Part shown: one piece after another, positions 34,664 to 43,412 of the stretch
Layout: each line of letters starts with the position of its first letter
Position numbering within the stretch: the stretch's first letter is position 1
Assembly (NCBI GenBank): GCA_937890525.1
Contig: CALADI010000011.1
Coordinates: 1-64,000, forward strand
Direction: 5' to 3'
Length of the DNA: 64,000 bases
Source: an uncultured Clostridia bacterium
Lineage (GTDB): Bacteria; Bacillota; Clostridia; Oscillospirales; Oscillospiraceae
Position numbers and translations under genes: made by a program
The notes under the pieces: model-generated
Database searches by the model: none
The model's input: the letters and a program-made list of their open reading frames with translations, nothing else
What the model was told of the DNA's origin: nothing

Positions 34664-35203
34664 TTATGGGCAGGCGTATTTCGGGTCCGGCAAGGATGTT
34701 CTGCGCTCCAGCTCCAACAGGTACGCCTTGCGTTCCAGACCGGCGGCATAGCCGGTGAGATGCCCTTTGGCACCCACCACCCGGTGGCAGGGGATCATCA
34801 GACAGATGGGATTGTGCCCCACGGCGCCGCCTACTGCCTGAGCAGACATCTCTGAAAGCCCGGACTTTTCCGCCAAGATCCGGGCGATCTGCCCGTAGGT
34901 CATGGTCTGCCCATAGGGGATGGCACGCAGGACCTCCCACACCGCCAGACGAAAGGCAGAGGATTCCAAGGCCAGCGGCGGGGTGAAATCCGGGATCTTT
35001 CCCCCGAAGTAGAGATCCAGCCAATGCTGGGCTTGGTGAAAAACCTCCGGCAGATTCGAGACGGCAGGGGACGGAAGCTGCGCCGGGGCATGGCGCTGCC
35101 CATCAAACCACAGCCCGGTGAGACGGCATCCATCTGATGTCATCCACATCAAACCCAAAGGGCTTGCATAGGTGTGGGTAAAAATTTCACGGCGCATCGT
35201 CAT
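34664..35203 (-). CDS. ogt: Methylated-DNA-protein-cysteine methyltransferase
   Basis: 179 aa. The acceptor Cys139 is in IPCHRVVGAKG; the helix-turn-helix MTYGQIARIL and GGAVGHNP segments are as in Ogt/MGMT. It removes O6-alkyl groups from guanine in a suicide reaction. The start at 35203 is uncertain by two codons (ATGs at 35203 and 35197); the ribosome site is weak. Confidence 0.92.
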   Translation of the reverse strand: MTMRREIFTHTYASPLGLMWMTSDGCRLTGLWFDGQRHAPAQLPSPAVSNLPEVFHQAQHWLDLYFGGKIPDFTPPLALESSAFRLAVWEVLRAIPYGQTMTYGQIARILAEKSGLSEMSAQAVGGAVGHNPICLMIPCHRVVGAKGHLTGYAAGLERKAYLLELERRTSLPDPKYACP

Positions 35204-35354
35204 AGAGATTCACGACCTTGGTACCCGATGGAAAATCCGGCATAATTGGGTTCAAACAGTTCTTCATGCAAGGGGTCGCACCCTCCCTTCTGTCTGGATA
35301 AGGAATATGTAGGGGCAAGCGTTGTATTGCAACCCCAAAAAGGCGCATGGACGA

Positions 35355-36401
35355 TCATGTTTCTTCGGAATTCAGCAGACTACCCAGTTCCGGGCGCTCC
35401 CGCAGGAATGCGGAACGCTCCTCTGTGGACAAGCTTTGGATCAGCACCCGGCGGAAATTCATGACGCCCTGGGGATCGTCGGGCTTTTGCTTGATGTGCC
35501 GATACAGCGGGGAGCGGGAAAGATCCCATTTCTGCGTGACGGATCGGAGCATGGGCAGAAAAATGGCGGCAGCTTTGGCAAACTGCTTTGTTTGGCAGTA
35601 AAGCTGAAAGTGGGCGGCATAGGTGTTGAATGCCCACAGGTCAAAGCATTTTGCAGCGTTTTTGGAAATCTCTGCTATCTGCTCGGCGTCCTCCAAGCGA
35701 TTCTGCTTGACGGCGATCTCCATCAGGGTCATCAGAATGGCGTGGATCTCATTTGTGGCGCTGAGCAGCTTCTCCTCGGAGAGCCGGGCGGCTTCATCCA
35801 ATGCGCCTGCATCCAGCTGGAGATTGATCTGGATCTGCTTTTTATCGAATTCCGGGGGATCGGGGATCTGAGCCAGCAGCCTGTGTGCGGTTTCGTGATC
35901 GTGCTGCTGAATGGCCCGGTTGGCGAGCATGGCGTTGGCTTGGGCGCTGATGCGTTCATCGCTGCTGGCGGCGGCCCGCTCATACAGCGCCAGCACCTCC
36001 TGCTGACGGGGGTGAGATTCCCCCTTGGGATCCATGGACAGCAGCCCATCCAGCAAAAGGGCGGTGTTCAGCAGCAGAATACCGCTGGATGGAAATTGCC
36101 GCAGTTTTTCCTGTGCGGCATCGAATGCCGGATCCACCCCGCCGTGCTGAGCAAGATCCGCAAGATGGTTCAAAAACAGGGCAACCTCCGCGGCGGTCAG
36201 GTCATCTTGAAAAGACATCAGCGTGTTCAGGTCGGTATCCAACAGCCGAGCCAGCGGCGGCAGCAGCGTAATATCCGGGTAAGATACGCCCCGCTCCCAT
36301 TTGTTTACAGCGGGAGCGGTGACGCCCAGACAGAGTGCCACCTGCTCTTGGGTCAGCCCTTTCTCGATCCGTTTTTGGCGAATGATCTGATTCATCTTCA
36401 T
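35355..36401 (-). CDS. XRE regulator with helical-repeat C-terminal domain
   Basis: 348 aa. An N-terminal Cro/CI-type HTH (residues 4-60, IIRQKRIEKGLTQEQVALCLGVTAPAVNKWERGVSYPD) is followed by a long all-helical part with TPR-like repeats (ALYERAAASSDERISAQANAMLANRAIQ, DEAARLSEEKLLSATNEIHAIL). This layout is typical of Clostridia regulators whose repeat domain may bind a peptide or partner. ATG 36401 follows AAGGAGGAATGCCCC. The 150 bp between it and ogt hold an imperfect GGGGCAAGC/GTTGTA/TTGCAACCCC repeat and nothing else. Confidence 0.8.
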   Translation of the reverse strand: MKMNQIIRQKRIEKGLTQEQVALCLGVTAPAVNKWERGVSYPDITLLPPLARLLDTDLNTLMSFQDDLTAAEVALFLNHLADLAQHGGVDPAFDAAQEKLRQFPSSGILLLNTALLLDGLLSMDPKGESHPRQQEVLALYERAAASSDERISAQANAMLANRAIQQHDHETAHRLLAQIPDPPEFDKKQIQINLQLDAGALDEAARLSEEKLLSATNEIHAILMTLMEIAVKQNRLEDAEQIAEISKNAAKCFDLWAFNTYAAHFQLYCQTKQFAKAAAIFLPMLRSVTQKWDLSRSPLYRHIKQKPDDPQGVMNFRRVLIQSLSTEERSAFLRERPELGSLLNSEET

Positions 36402-36501
36402 GGGGCATTCCTCCTTACGGGGGGATTATACCATCCCCATCCATGCCCAACAACTGAGCGCAGGTTATATTCTCAGGAAGAAACGAAACTGCCGGGAATA
36501 A

Positions 36502-37578
36502 TCACTCCGATTCCAGCGCCGAGAGCATCTGCCGGGCAATGGCCACGGACAGCAGGGGCGGCACAGCGTTGCCGATCTCCAGACGCTTCATGGCGTCGCA
36601 GCCGTAGAACACATAGTCATCGGGGAAGCTTTGCAGACGGGCGCCCTCCCGGATGGTCATGGCACGGGAATCTCTTGGATGAATGCACCGGGAGGAGGAG
36701 GGGCAGGCGAAATTCCGGGTGATGGTGGTAGAGGGCCTGTCCCACCACAGTTTGGCGTAGGTATTGCCGTAGCCGCTTTTGGGGCGCAGATCTTCCGGCA
36801 GGTCGTTCTTGGACTGACCGTCCCCCAGCGCTTCCATGATCCGGATCAGGTGCTCGCCGTTTCTGGGGGCGGTGTGCTCGGTAAGCACATCCCCGGCACC
36901 GCTGCGGACAAATTCCAGATAGTCGTTGTCGGCATCGTGGGCATAGTTTTCAGCAGACTGCCCGCTTTTCAGCACGGGCAGATCCCCGATGGCATCCCGG
37001 AGGGGCACATGGGGCAGCAGTCCCTCCCCGTGGGTGGGGGCAGGATAACGGAAGGGGTTACGCCCACGGAAGCCCACCAAGATCACCCGCTCCCGGTGCT
37101 GGGGTACGCCGAAGTCAGCGGCATCCAACACCTGATGGCGCAGGTCATAGCCAAGGGCGGCAAATTCCTCGGTGATCCGGCGGAACAGCCGCCCGTGATC
37201 CATGCTGAGCAGCCCCACTACATTCTCAAATACAAAGGCCCGGGGGCGCAGGATCTCAAGGATCCGCTTGTACTCCACAAAGAGATTCGCCCGGTGATCC
37301 ATCTGCCGCTTGCCCAGGGTGGAATAGGACTGGCAGGGCGGCCCGCCGATGATCAGATCCACCTTCTGACCGTCCAGCGCTGTACTGAGCGTATCCTCAG
37401 TCAGATCGCAGATGTCCTGATTCAGCATTTTCACATGGGGGTGGTTCAGGGAATAGGCGGTGGAGATGTCTTTTTCAATCTCGTTGGCGGCAAGGATCTT
37501 GAATTGGGGCAGCCGGTCGAAACCGAAGCTCAGACCGCCCACACCGGCGAACAGATCCACGATGGTATATTGGGACAT
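36502..37578 (-). CDS. dcm: DNA (cytosine-5-)-methyltransferase, no partner nuclease
   Basis: A 358-aa m5C methyltransferase with all main motifs: I DLFAGVGGLSFGF (residues 8-20), IV GGPPCQSYSTLG (catalytic Cys82), VI FENV, VIII QHRERVILVGF, IX REGARLQSFPDDY and X EIGNAVPP. The target-recognition region is short (about residues 200-290), so the recognition site is probably short. No restriction endonuclease is adjacent; it is followed by an XRE regulator. ATG 37578 follows AAGGAG. Confidence 0.9.
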   Translation of the reverse strand: MSQYTIVDLFAGVGGLSFGFDRLPQFKILAANEIEKDISTAYSLNHPHVKMLNQDICDLTEDTLSTALDGQKVDLIIGGPPCQSYSTLGKRQMDHRANLFVEYKRILEILRPRAFVFENVVGLLSMDHGRLFRRITEEFAALGYDLRHQVLDAADFGVPQHRERVILVGFRGRNPFRYPAPTHGEGLLPHVPLRDAIGDLPVLKSGQSAENYAHDADNDYLEFVRSGAGDVLTEHTAPRNGEHLIRIMEALGDGQSKNDLPEDLRPKSGYGNTYAKLWWDRPSTTITRNFACPSSSRCIHPRDSRAMTIREGARLQSFPDDYVFYGCDAMKRLEIGNAVPPLLSVAIARQMLSALESE

Positions 37579-37607
37579 AGGTACGCTCCTTAGATGATTC
37601 TCGCACC

Positions 37608-37636
37608 AGTATACCACAGGCAGGCGGATTTCACAA
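37608..37636 (-). promoter_or_regulatory. Promoter of the cytosine methyltransferase
   Basis: Minus-strand TTGTGA (37636-37631), 17-bp spacer, TATACT (37613-37608). Confidence 0.7.
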
Positions 37637-37661
37637 GACGGCCCCCTGCACCGCCGGGGTC

Positions 37662-37696
37662 AAAAAAGCGGTACCATCCCATTGGGATGGTACCGC
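37662..37696 (-). terminator. Terminator of AI-2E-family gene
   Basis: GCGGTACCATCCC-AAT-GGGATGGTACCGC on the minus strand, then T6. Confidence 0.88.
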
Positions 37697-37716
37697 GATT
37701 GTGTTGCCGGGGAAAC

Positions 37717-38922
37717 TTAGGGCGCAGGTGCTTGGGTGGGGGGCGGTGTGTCTTCGTCTTTGTCAAAGTACTCGGTGCAGCCGTTGCGCCGCAGACCGAT
37801 GACCACCAGACGGCGGACGATGTCATACAGAACCGCAAAGAGGGGGACGGCAATGACCATGCCCACGATGCCCCACAGCCCGCCGAACAGCAGGATGGAG
37901 AATAGCACCCAGAAGCTGGAAACGCCGGTGTGATCGCCCAAGATCTTGGGGCCGATGATATTGCCGTCCAACTGCTGGAGGAACAGCACAAACAGGGCAA
38001 ACCACAGGGCATCCCACGGGCTTTCGATGAGGATCAGCAGCGTGGCGGGAATGGCACCCAAAAACGGGCCAAAGAAGGGGATCACATTGGTCACGCCCAC
38101 AATAGCGGAAACCAGCAGCGGGTTGGGGAAACCGAAGGTAACACAGCCCACATAGCACAGTACACCGATGATGGCGGAATCTACCAGCTTGCCGTCGATG
38201 AATCCGCCGAACATCTGATCCACGAAGGAGATCTCCCGCAGGACCACATCTGCCCAACGGGGCTTGAGCAGGCTGCGGATGATCATGACGCCCTGACGGC
38301 TGAATTTCTTGCGGCTTGCCAGCAGATAAACCGCCACGATCAAACCGATGAGAAAATCCTTCAGGAACATCAGAACCTTCCACACGCTCATTCCCAGACC
38401 GCCGACAATGCCGGTAATGTAGGGGATCAAGGTCTGCTGGGCCCATACATCCAGCTTGTTGTAGATGGCCTTGTAGCTGGTGTCGAAATACTCCAGCAGC
38501 ACCTCGTTTTCGCCGAAGTGCTGGGTGAACCAGTTGATGGTGTGGTCGATCTTGCTGGGCAGGGAATTCCACAGGCTCATGACGCTGTGGTAGAGCTGAG
38601 GCGCGATCATGATGATGAGGGCGTAGATCACCAGCAGACCGGTGACCATGCTCAGGGTGATGGCAATGGGGTCGGCAGCCCGGCGTGCCCGCTGGGGCAG
38701 GTGACGGCTCAGCCAGCCGGAGTACAGGTTGCACACCGGGCGCAGCAGATATGCCACCACACCGCCGTAGATGAAGGGCTTCAGGATCTGAATGACCTGG
38801 TCGAAGGCTTCACCGACGCCCTGAAGCCGGTACAGGAAGAAGAACAGCAGCAGACTGAGACTGATCGAGCCGAAGCCTGCCAGCATGGCATAGACATACC
38901 GCTTTAAGCGAGGATCTTTCAT
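37717..38922 (-). CDS. AI-2E family transporter (PerM/YhhT-like)
   Basis: A 401-aa membrane protein with about eight helices. The family motifs FIDGKLVDSAIIGVLCYVGC, VTNVIPFFGPFLGAIPA and LQQLDGNIIGPKILGDHTGVS are present. Members export autoinducer-2 in E. coli (TqsA) or act in ion or lipid transport; most are uncharacterised. The luxS gene lies 12 kb away with no operon link, so AI-2 export is only a possibility. A Pro-rich cytoplasmic tail (DTPPPTQAPAP) ends it. Confidence 0.82.
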   Translation of the reverse strand: MKDPRLKRYVYAMLAGFGSISLSLLLFFFLYRLQGVGEAFDQVIQILKPFIYGGVVAYLLRPVCNLYSGWLSRHLPQRARRAADPIAITLSMVTGLLVIYALIIMIAPQLYHSVMSLWNSLPSKIDHTINWFTQHFGENEVLLEYFDTSYKAIYNKLDVWAQQTLIPYITGIVGGLGMSVWKVLMFLKDFLIGLIVAVYLLASRKKFSRQGVMIIRSLLKPRWADVVLREISFVDQMFGGFIDGKLVDSAIIGVLCYVGCVTFGFPNPLLVSAIVGVTNVIPFFGPFLGAIPATLLILIESPWDALWFALFVLFLQQLDGNIIGPKILGDHTGVSSFWVLFSILLFGGLWGIVGMVIAVPLFAVLYDIVRRLVVIGLRRNGCTEYFDKDEDTPPPTQAPAP

Positions 38923-38962
38923 CGGAGTACATCACATCTTTTCTATTAGGATCTCTGGTATC

Positions 38963-38971
38963 AGTATAGCA
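38963..38971 (-). promoter_or_regulatory. Extended -10 promoter of AI-2E-family gene
   Basis: TGCTATACT on the minus strand (38971-38963), 41 bp before the start; -35 poor. Confidence 0.55.
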
Positions 38972-39038
38972 TAGACTGGGGGAAGATGCACCCGAAAATC
39001 GGAATGTTCATGGAATATTAAAGAACGGCGGTGGGCAA

Positions 39039-39416
39039 TCAGACAGCGGTGGCGGGGACGGTCTTGACGCCGAAGCAAAAGTATGCCACATGGGCAAGCC
39101 AGACACAGACCAAGACCACCCGACCCACAGCGACGGAATCCATCATGGCAAAGCCGACCGCCATCAGCGTGGTAACAAGGATCATGATCCGGATCTTGGT
39201 GCTGCGGGTCATGCCTTTTCCATGGACATAGCTTTCGAGGTTGTTGCGGTAGAGTTTGGTATGGGTGAACCAATCATTCAGCTTGCGGGAACTTCTGGCG
39301 AAGCAGAAGGCGGCCAGCATCAAAAAAGGCACGCTGGGCAGCACCGGCATCAGCGCTCCCGCTGCACCAAGCCCCAGCGCCAGACAGCCGACAACGAGAA
39401 AGATAGCTTTTTTCAT
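39039..39416 (-). CDS. DUF454 (YbaN-like) membrane protein
   Basis: A 125-aa inner-membrane protein. GAAGALMPVLPSVPFLMLAAFCFARSS followed by FTHTKLYRNNLESY and KGMTRSTKIRIM is the DUF454 signature. Function unknown. It lies 35 bp after the ABC pair on the same strand and probably belongs to that operon; DUF454 genes are commonly near iron/haem-linked genes in Gram-positive anaerobes (recollection, not checked). Confidence 0.83.
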   Translation of the reverse strand: MKKAIFLVVGCLALGLGAAGALMPVLPSVPFLMLAAFCFARSSRKLNDWFTHTKLYRNNLESYVHGKGMTRSTKIRIMILVTTLMAVGFAMMDSVAVGRVVLVCVWLAHVAYFCFGVKTVPATAV

Positions 39417-39451
39417 GGGATCCTCCGATCTGAATTTGAAGTGGGCGGGAT

Positions 39452-41092
39452 TCAGGAGATCCTTCCGTTGGCGACGGAATAGACTCGATCCGCAATGCCC
39501 ATTGTGGATTTTCTGTGGGAGACCAGCACGATGGTTTTTCCCTTACGCTCTTGATCCAGAGCCTTGAGAATGACCGCTTCATTCAGGCTGTCTAAATTGC
39601 TGGTAGGTTCATCAAGCAGCAGAAACGGGGCATCGTGCAGGAATGCCCGGGCAAGCCCCAGCCGTTGGCGCTCGCCGCCGGACAGGGTGTCGCCCAATTC
39701 CCCTACGGGGGTGTCGTATCCTTGGGGCAGACTCGTGATAAAATCGTGGATGGATGCCTTTTTGCAGGCTGCCACCAGTTCCTCGTCGGTGGCATCGGGA
39801 TCTGCCAGCAGCAGATTGCTGCGAATGGAGTCCCGGAACAGGTGGGTCTGCTGGGTCATGAAGCTTTCCATATTCCGCAGATCCCGGGTGTTGATCTCCT
39901 CGACGGAGCGCCCGGAGATTTGGATCTGCCCTTGCTGGGTCTGCCAGAACCGCATGAACAGCTTCAGCAGGGTGGACTTTCCGCTTCCGCTTTTTCCCAC
40001 GATGCCGATAATCTGATTTTCCGGAAGTGTCAGGGAAACATCGGTAAGGATCGGCTCCTGCCCATAGGCGAAGGTGACATGCTGGGCGGCTGCGCCGGAG
40101 AAGGAAGTCTCGGGCTTTCCGCAGATGTCCTCTGCTACGGGACTCTCGTCCAGAATATCCAGCACCCGGTTGCCGGCGGCGAAGGTGTTCTGCAAGGTGG
40201 CACCCAGTGCGGATACTGCGGCGATGGGTCCGAAGGAACTCATCAGCGACAGCGTGCAGATCAAGCCCCCCGAGAATCCGCACAGCCAAGTGCTGAGCAA
40301 AAGCATGGCAATGTCGAACAGAAGGATCACACCGTCGGTGACGGCGGCGCTGTACCCGGAGATGGACTTCATCCGCGCTTCCTCGCGGCACAGCGCATCG
40401 GTCATCTGCCCGATCTGGCGGGTGCGGGATTCACCTTGTCCGAATTGGAGGATCTCCGACAGACCCCGCAGGCTGTCCAGAACAAACCCGGCCAGTTCGC
40501 CGGACTTGCGGCGGAAGCGAAGCCCCCGGTCTGCGCTGACCTTTGATGTGACAAGGGGAATGAGGATCCCCACCACGGCGTAGGCAATCAGCGCCAGCAG
40601 CGCCGCTGCCCAATGATACCGCCCAAGCCAGATGGTCATGCAGACGGTAAATAAGGCGGCAATGCACACAGGGGAGATGGTGTGGGCATAAAAGACTTCC
40701 AGAAGTTCGATGTCAGAGGTGATGATGCTGATGAGGCTCCCCTGATCCTTTCCGTCCAGTTTGGCAGGAGCAAGCCGGCGCAGAGCCCCAAAGACCTTGT
40801 CCCGCAGCAGCGCCAGAAGCTTGAATGCGATGAAATGGTTGCATGCCTGCTCGCCGTAGCGCAGCAGACCCCGCAGCACGGCAAATACGCCGAGACAGGC
40901 GAAAATCACCGGCAGGGAGAGGGAAGAGGGCAGCCCCAGCACATTCACTACGGCAAGACCGCCGAACACGGTGATGAGGGCGGCGCACAGATGACCGGCA
41001 AGCCCTGCCCCCACCGCCAACGCCATATATCCGGACAGGGGGCGGACCAGACCGATCAGCCGTCCCATGACACAAAATCCGCTTCGTTTCAT
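39452..41092 (-). CDS. ABC exporter half-transporter, second gene of a pair
   Basis: 546 aa: a six-helix exporter membrane domain (residues about 1-310) fused to an ATPase with Walker A GKSGSGKST, signature LSGGERQRLGLARA and Walker B LLLDEPTS. It resembles the CydC side of CydDC or IrtAB-like heterodimers. The ATG at 41092 overlaps the stop of the partner gene (ATGA), so the two are made together. Context with feoB and DUF2325 suggests a metal-, haem- or thiol-related substrate (inference). Confidence 0.85.
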   Translation of the reverse strand: MKRSGFCVMGRLIGLVRPLSGYMALAVGAGLAGHLCAALITVFGGLAVVNVLGLPSSLSLPVIFACLGVFAVLRGLLRYGEQACNHFIAFKLLALLRDKVFGALRRLAPAKLDGKDQGSLISIITSDIELLEVFYAHTISPVCIAALFTVCMTIWLGRYHWAAALLALIAYAVVGILIPLVTSKVSADRGLRFRRKSGELAGFVLDSLRGLSEILQFGQGESRTRQIGQMTDALCREEARMKSISGYSAAVTDGVILLFDIAMLLLSTWLCGFSGGLICTLSLMSSFGPIAAVSALGATLQNTFAAGNRVLDILDESPVAEDICGKPETSFSGAAAQHVTFAYGQEPILTDVSLTLPENQIIGIVGKSGSGKSTLLKLFMRFWQTQQGQIQISGRSVEEINTRDLRNMESFMTQQTHLFRDSIRSNLLLADPDATDEELVAACKKASIHDFITSLPQGYDTPVGELGDTLSGGERQRLGLARAFLHDAPFLLLDEPTSNLDSLNEAVILKALDQERKGKTIVLVSHRKSTMGIADRVYSVANGRIS

Positions 41093-42825
41093 ACTGCTGC
41101 TCCTTTCGCATACTGCTCCAGCTCCTGCTGGGCGCTCCACAGCCGCTCGTATGTCCCGTGATGGGCAAGGAGGGTCTGGTGGGTGCCGGACTCTGCGATC
41201 TGCCCGTGATCCATCACATAGATCCGGTCGGCATCCACGCAGTTGGCCAACCGATGAGAAATGAGAAGGACGGTCTTTTTCCGTGCCAGCTGGCGAATCA
41301 GAAGAAGGATCCTGTTTTCACTCTCCACATCGATGTTGGAGGTGGTTTCATCAAAAATGTAAACGGGGCTGTCGTGGAGCAGCGCCCGGGCAAGGGCAAG
41401 ACGCTGGCATTGACCGCCGGACAGGTTGGAAGCGCGTTCCGCCAGGGGGGTATCCAGTCCCTGCTGACTGCGGAACAGATCCGCAAGAGCGACCTGCTCC
41501 AGAACTGCCCACAGCTGCTGGTCGCTGGCGTCCCGGCATCCCATCAGCAGGTTTTGCCGCACGGTCCCCTGAAACAGATAACTCTGATGGCTGACATAGG
41601 TGATGGCCTTCATCAGGGCAGACTCCCGGATCTGACCGATGGGGATGCCGCCCATGGTGACCTGCCCGGAAAACTGGGGGCTGCGCCCCATGAGGACGGA
41701 GGCTGCGGTGGATTTGCCGCAGCCGCTTTCTCCGACAATGGCGGTGAAGCTGCCCATGGGAAATTCCATGGATACATCCCTCAGAATGGGACGCTCAGGG
41801 GTATAAGCGAAGCTGACACCCGAGAAGCGCAGGGTGAAATCAGGTCCGGGGACTTGTGTTTGCTCCCCGGGGTCGGGCAGATCCAGCAGATCGAAGATCT
41901 GGTCTGCTGCCGCCATGCCGTTCATGGCAATGTGGAAGAAGGATCCCAGCATCCGCATGGGCAGGAAGAAATCCGCGCTGAGCAGGATGATAAGCAGACA
42001 GCCTGCCAATTCCACCTGCTGGGTCCGGAAGGCGTGGATGCCCAGAACGATGCCCAAAGCTGCGCCGCCGTAGGCCACCAGATCCATGATGGTGATGGAG
42101 TTGAGCTGCATGGTGAGCACCCGCATGGTGATGCGGCGGAAGGACTCTGCCTGCTGGTTCATCTGGCTGTGGCGCAGCCCGTCGGTCTGATAGATCTTCA
42201 AGGTGGTGAGTCCTTGCAGGTTCTCCAGAAATGTGTCGCCCAGAGCGGTATACTGCCCCCAGTATTTCCCCAGCAGTTTCTTCGCCCATGTCTGGACGGC
42301 GGCAATGGAAATGGGGATCAGAGGAACGCACAGAAGCAGCACCACAGCGCTGGGCAGGCTGATGGGGCTGAGCACGGCAAACAGGGTCACGGGTGCAGCC
42401 AATGCGTAGAAAAGCTGGGGCAGAAACGAGCCGAAGTAGGACTCCAGCTGCTCCACCCCTTCGGTGGAAAGCTGCACTGCCTGTGCGGTGCAGACATGAT
42501 CCCGGTAAGCGCCTCCAAGCCCCAGCAGTTTGCGGTAAATGCGTTCCCGCAGGGTCTGCTTGACGGACTTGGAGGACAGATAGCTCATTTTTCTGGCGGC
42601 AGCGGTACAGAAAAAGCGGATGGCGATGAGAACTGCCGCCCCAATACATAGGGTCAGATACCACCGGGCGTCGGCGGTGTGGGTGTAAACCCGCTGGATG
42701 GTGTATGCGATGCCGGTCATAAGACCGATGTTTGCCAGCAGCGATACCCATTGCAGTGCTACATTGGCTGCGATGTATTTTTTGCTTTGGGGCACCATGC
42801 CGATCAAACGTTTGTCGATCATCAT
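41089..42825 (-). CDS. ABC exporter half-transporter, first gene of a pair
   Basis: 578 aa: membrane domain (about 1-320) with GQYTALGDTFLENLQGLTTLKIYQTD, a CydD-like coupling region, then an ATPase with GESGCGKST, LSGGQCQRLALARA and VYIFDETTS. AAAGGAG lies about 10 nt before the first of two adjacent ATGs. It follows DUF2325 by 25 bp. Together with the next gene it forms a heterodimeric exporter; CydDC exports thiols to the outside, IrtAB-like pairs handle siderophores, and sequence alone does not choose. Confidence 0.85.
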   Translation of the reverse strand: MMIDKRLIGMVPQSKKYIAANVALQWVSLLANIGLMTGIAYTIQRVYTHTADARWYLTLCIGAAVLIAIRFFCTAAARKMSYLSSKSVKQTLRERIYRKLLGLGGAYRDHVCTAQAVQLSTEGVEQLESYFGSFLPQLFYALAAPVTLFAVLSPISLPSAVVLLLCVPLIPISIAAVQTWAKKLLGKYWGQYTALGDTFLENLQGLTTLKIYQTDGLRHSQMNQQAESFRRITMRVLTMQLNSITIMDLVAYGGAALGIVLGIHAFRTQQVELAGCLLIILLSADFFLPMRMLGSFFHIAMNGMAAADQIFDLLDLPDPGEQTQVPGPDFTLRFSGVSFAYTPERPILRDVSMEFPMGSFTAIVGESGCGKSTAASVLMGRSPQFSGQVTMGGIPIGQIRESALMKAITYVSHQSYLFQGTVRQNLLMGCRDASDQQLWAVLEQVALADLFRSQQGLDTPLAERASNLSGGQCQRLALARALLHDSPVYIFDETTSNIDVESENRILLLIRQLARKKTVLLISHRLANCVDADRIYVMDHGQIAESGTHQTLLAHHGTYERLWSAQQELEQYAKGAAV

Positions 42826-42850
42826 ATGGAACGGTCTCCTTTTGCAGATT

Positions 42851-43150
42851 TTATCGGGGCAGGGGATGACAGGAGCCTACATGAGTCTCCAAAATGTTCC
42901 GCAAAGCGGAGATGGAGCTGGAATGGCAGCGGGCAACGGGGATGTTCTGCCCCCGAATACCGCACAGGGCGCAGTTGACCATCTTGTGGGATACCGTTCC
43001 GGTAAACAGGATCACAAGATCGGGGCTGCCGATATCCCGCAGACCGCCGTTCATCTCGATGACCACCTTGGCATTGCAGTGGTACTGCTGGCACAGTTCT
43101 TTATATCTGCGGATCATTCTTTCGTTTCCGCCTACGATCACAACACTCAT
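42851..43150 (-). CDS. DUF2325 domain protein
   Basis: A 99-aa protein: MSVVIVGGNERMIRRYKELC, SPDLVILFTGTVSHKMV, ARCHSSSISALRNIL are DUF2325 signatures. The fold is Rossmann-like with conserved Cys and His that could bind metal or react with thiol. In Clostridia it is often encoded beside feo genes, as here. AAGGAG precedes the ATG by 8 nt, and a GTTAG-N6-CTAAC site lies just upstream. Confidence 0.85.
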   Translation of the reverse strand: MSVVIVGGNERMIRRYKELCQQYHCNAKVVIEMNGGLRDIGSPDLVILFTGTVSHKMVNCALCGIRGQNIPVARCHSSSISALRNILETHVGSCHPLPR

Positions 43151-43166
43151 AATGCAGTCTCCTTGT

Positions 43167-43182
43167 GTTAGAAATGACTAAC
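43167..43182. promoter_or_regulatory. GTTAG-N6-CTAAC operator before DUF2325
   Basis: A 16-bp inverted repeat GTTAG-AAATGA-CTAAC, the same design as the feoB site, 16 bp upstream of the DUF2325 start. Confidence 0.6.
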
Positions 43183-43198
43183 TTGGTAGCAGGGATCC

Positions 43199-43224
43199 GG
43201 CAGGGGAGAAAAGTCTCCCCTGCC
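43199..43224 (-). terminator. Hairpin between FeoB-associated gene and DUF2325
   Basis: An 11-bp perfect stem GGCAGGGGAGA with a 4-nt loop, no T tract. It may attenuate read-through from feoB into the DUF2325-ABC genes. Confidence 0.55.
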
Positions 43225-43231
43225 GCCAATA

Positions 43232-43411
43232 TCAGTTCCCCTTGTGGGAACAGCCGGGGCAGCCCTTACCACAGCCGCCGCCGCAAGATCCGCAGCTGCC
43301 GCTGTCCGGGCAGCCGATGCAGGCTTTGCCGCTTTTTTTGGATCGGTAGATGTAGTATGACGCTGCTGCAAGCACGGCAAGGAGCGCCACGGCGATGAAG
43401 AAATTTTCCAT
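43232..43411 (-). CDS. FeoB-associated Cys-rich membrane protein
   Basis: 59 aa. One N-terminal membrane helix (MENFFIAVALLAVLAAASYY), a basic stop (YRSKKSGK), then a Cys/Gly-rich tail with eight cysteines (CIGCPDSGSCGSCGGGC, then CGKGCPGC). This is the small partner regularly encoded after feoB in Firmicutes; it probably binds Fe(II) on the cytoplasmic side. AGGAAGG precedes the ATG, which lies 1 nt after the feoB stop. Confidence 0.9.
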   Translation of the reverse strand: MENFFIAVALLAVLAAASYYIYRSKKSGKACIGCPDSGSCGSCGGGCGKGCPGCSHKGN

Positions 43412-43412
43412 G

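Noticed and set aside
35300..35340. GGGGCAAGC...TTGCAACCCC repeat as a REP/MITE
   Set aside because: Only one imperfect copy is visible in the window, so a repeat family cannot be supported.
37717..38922. AI-2E family permease as the dedicated AI-2 exporter for LuxS
   Set aside because: Family name is the only link; the genes are 12 kb apart and most members do not transport AI-2.
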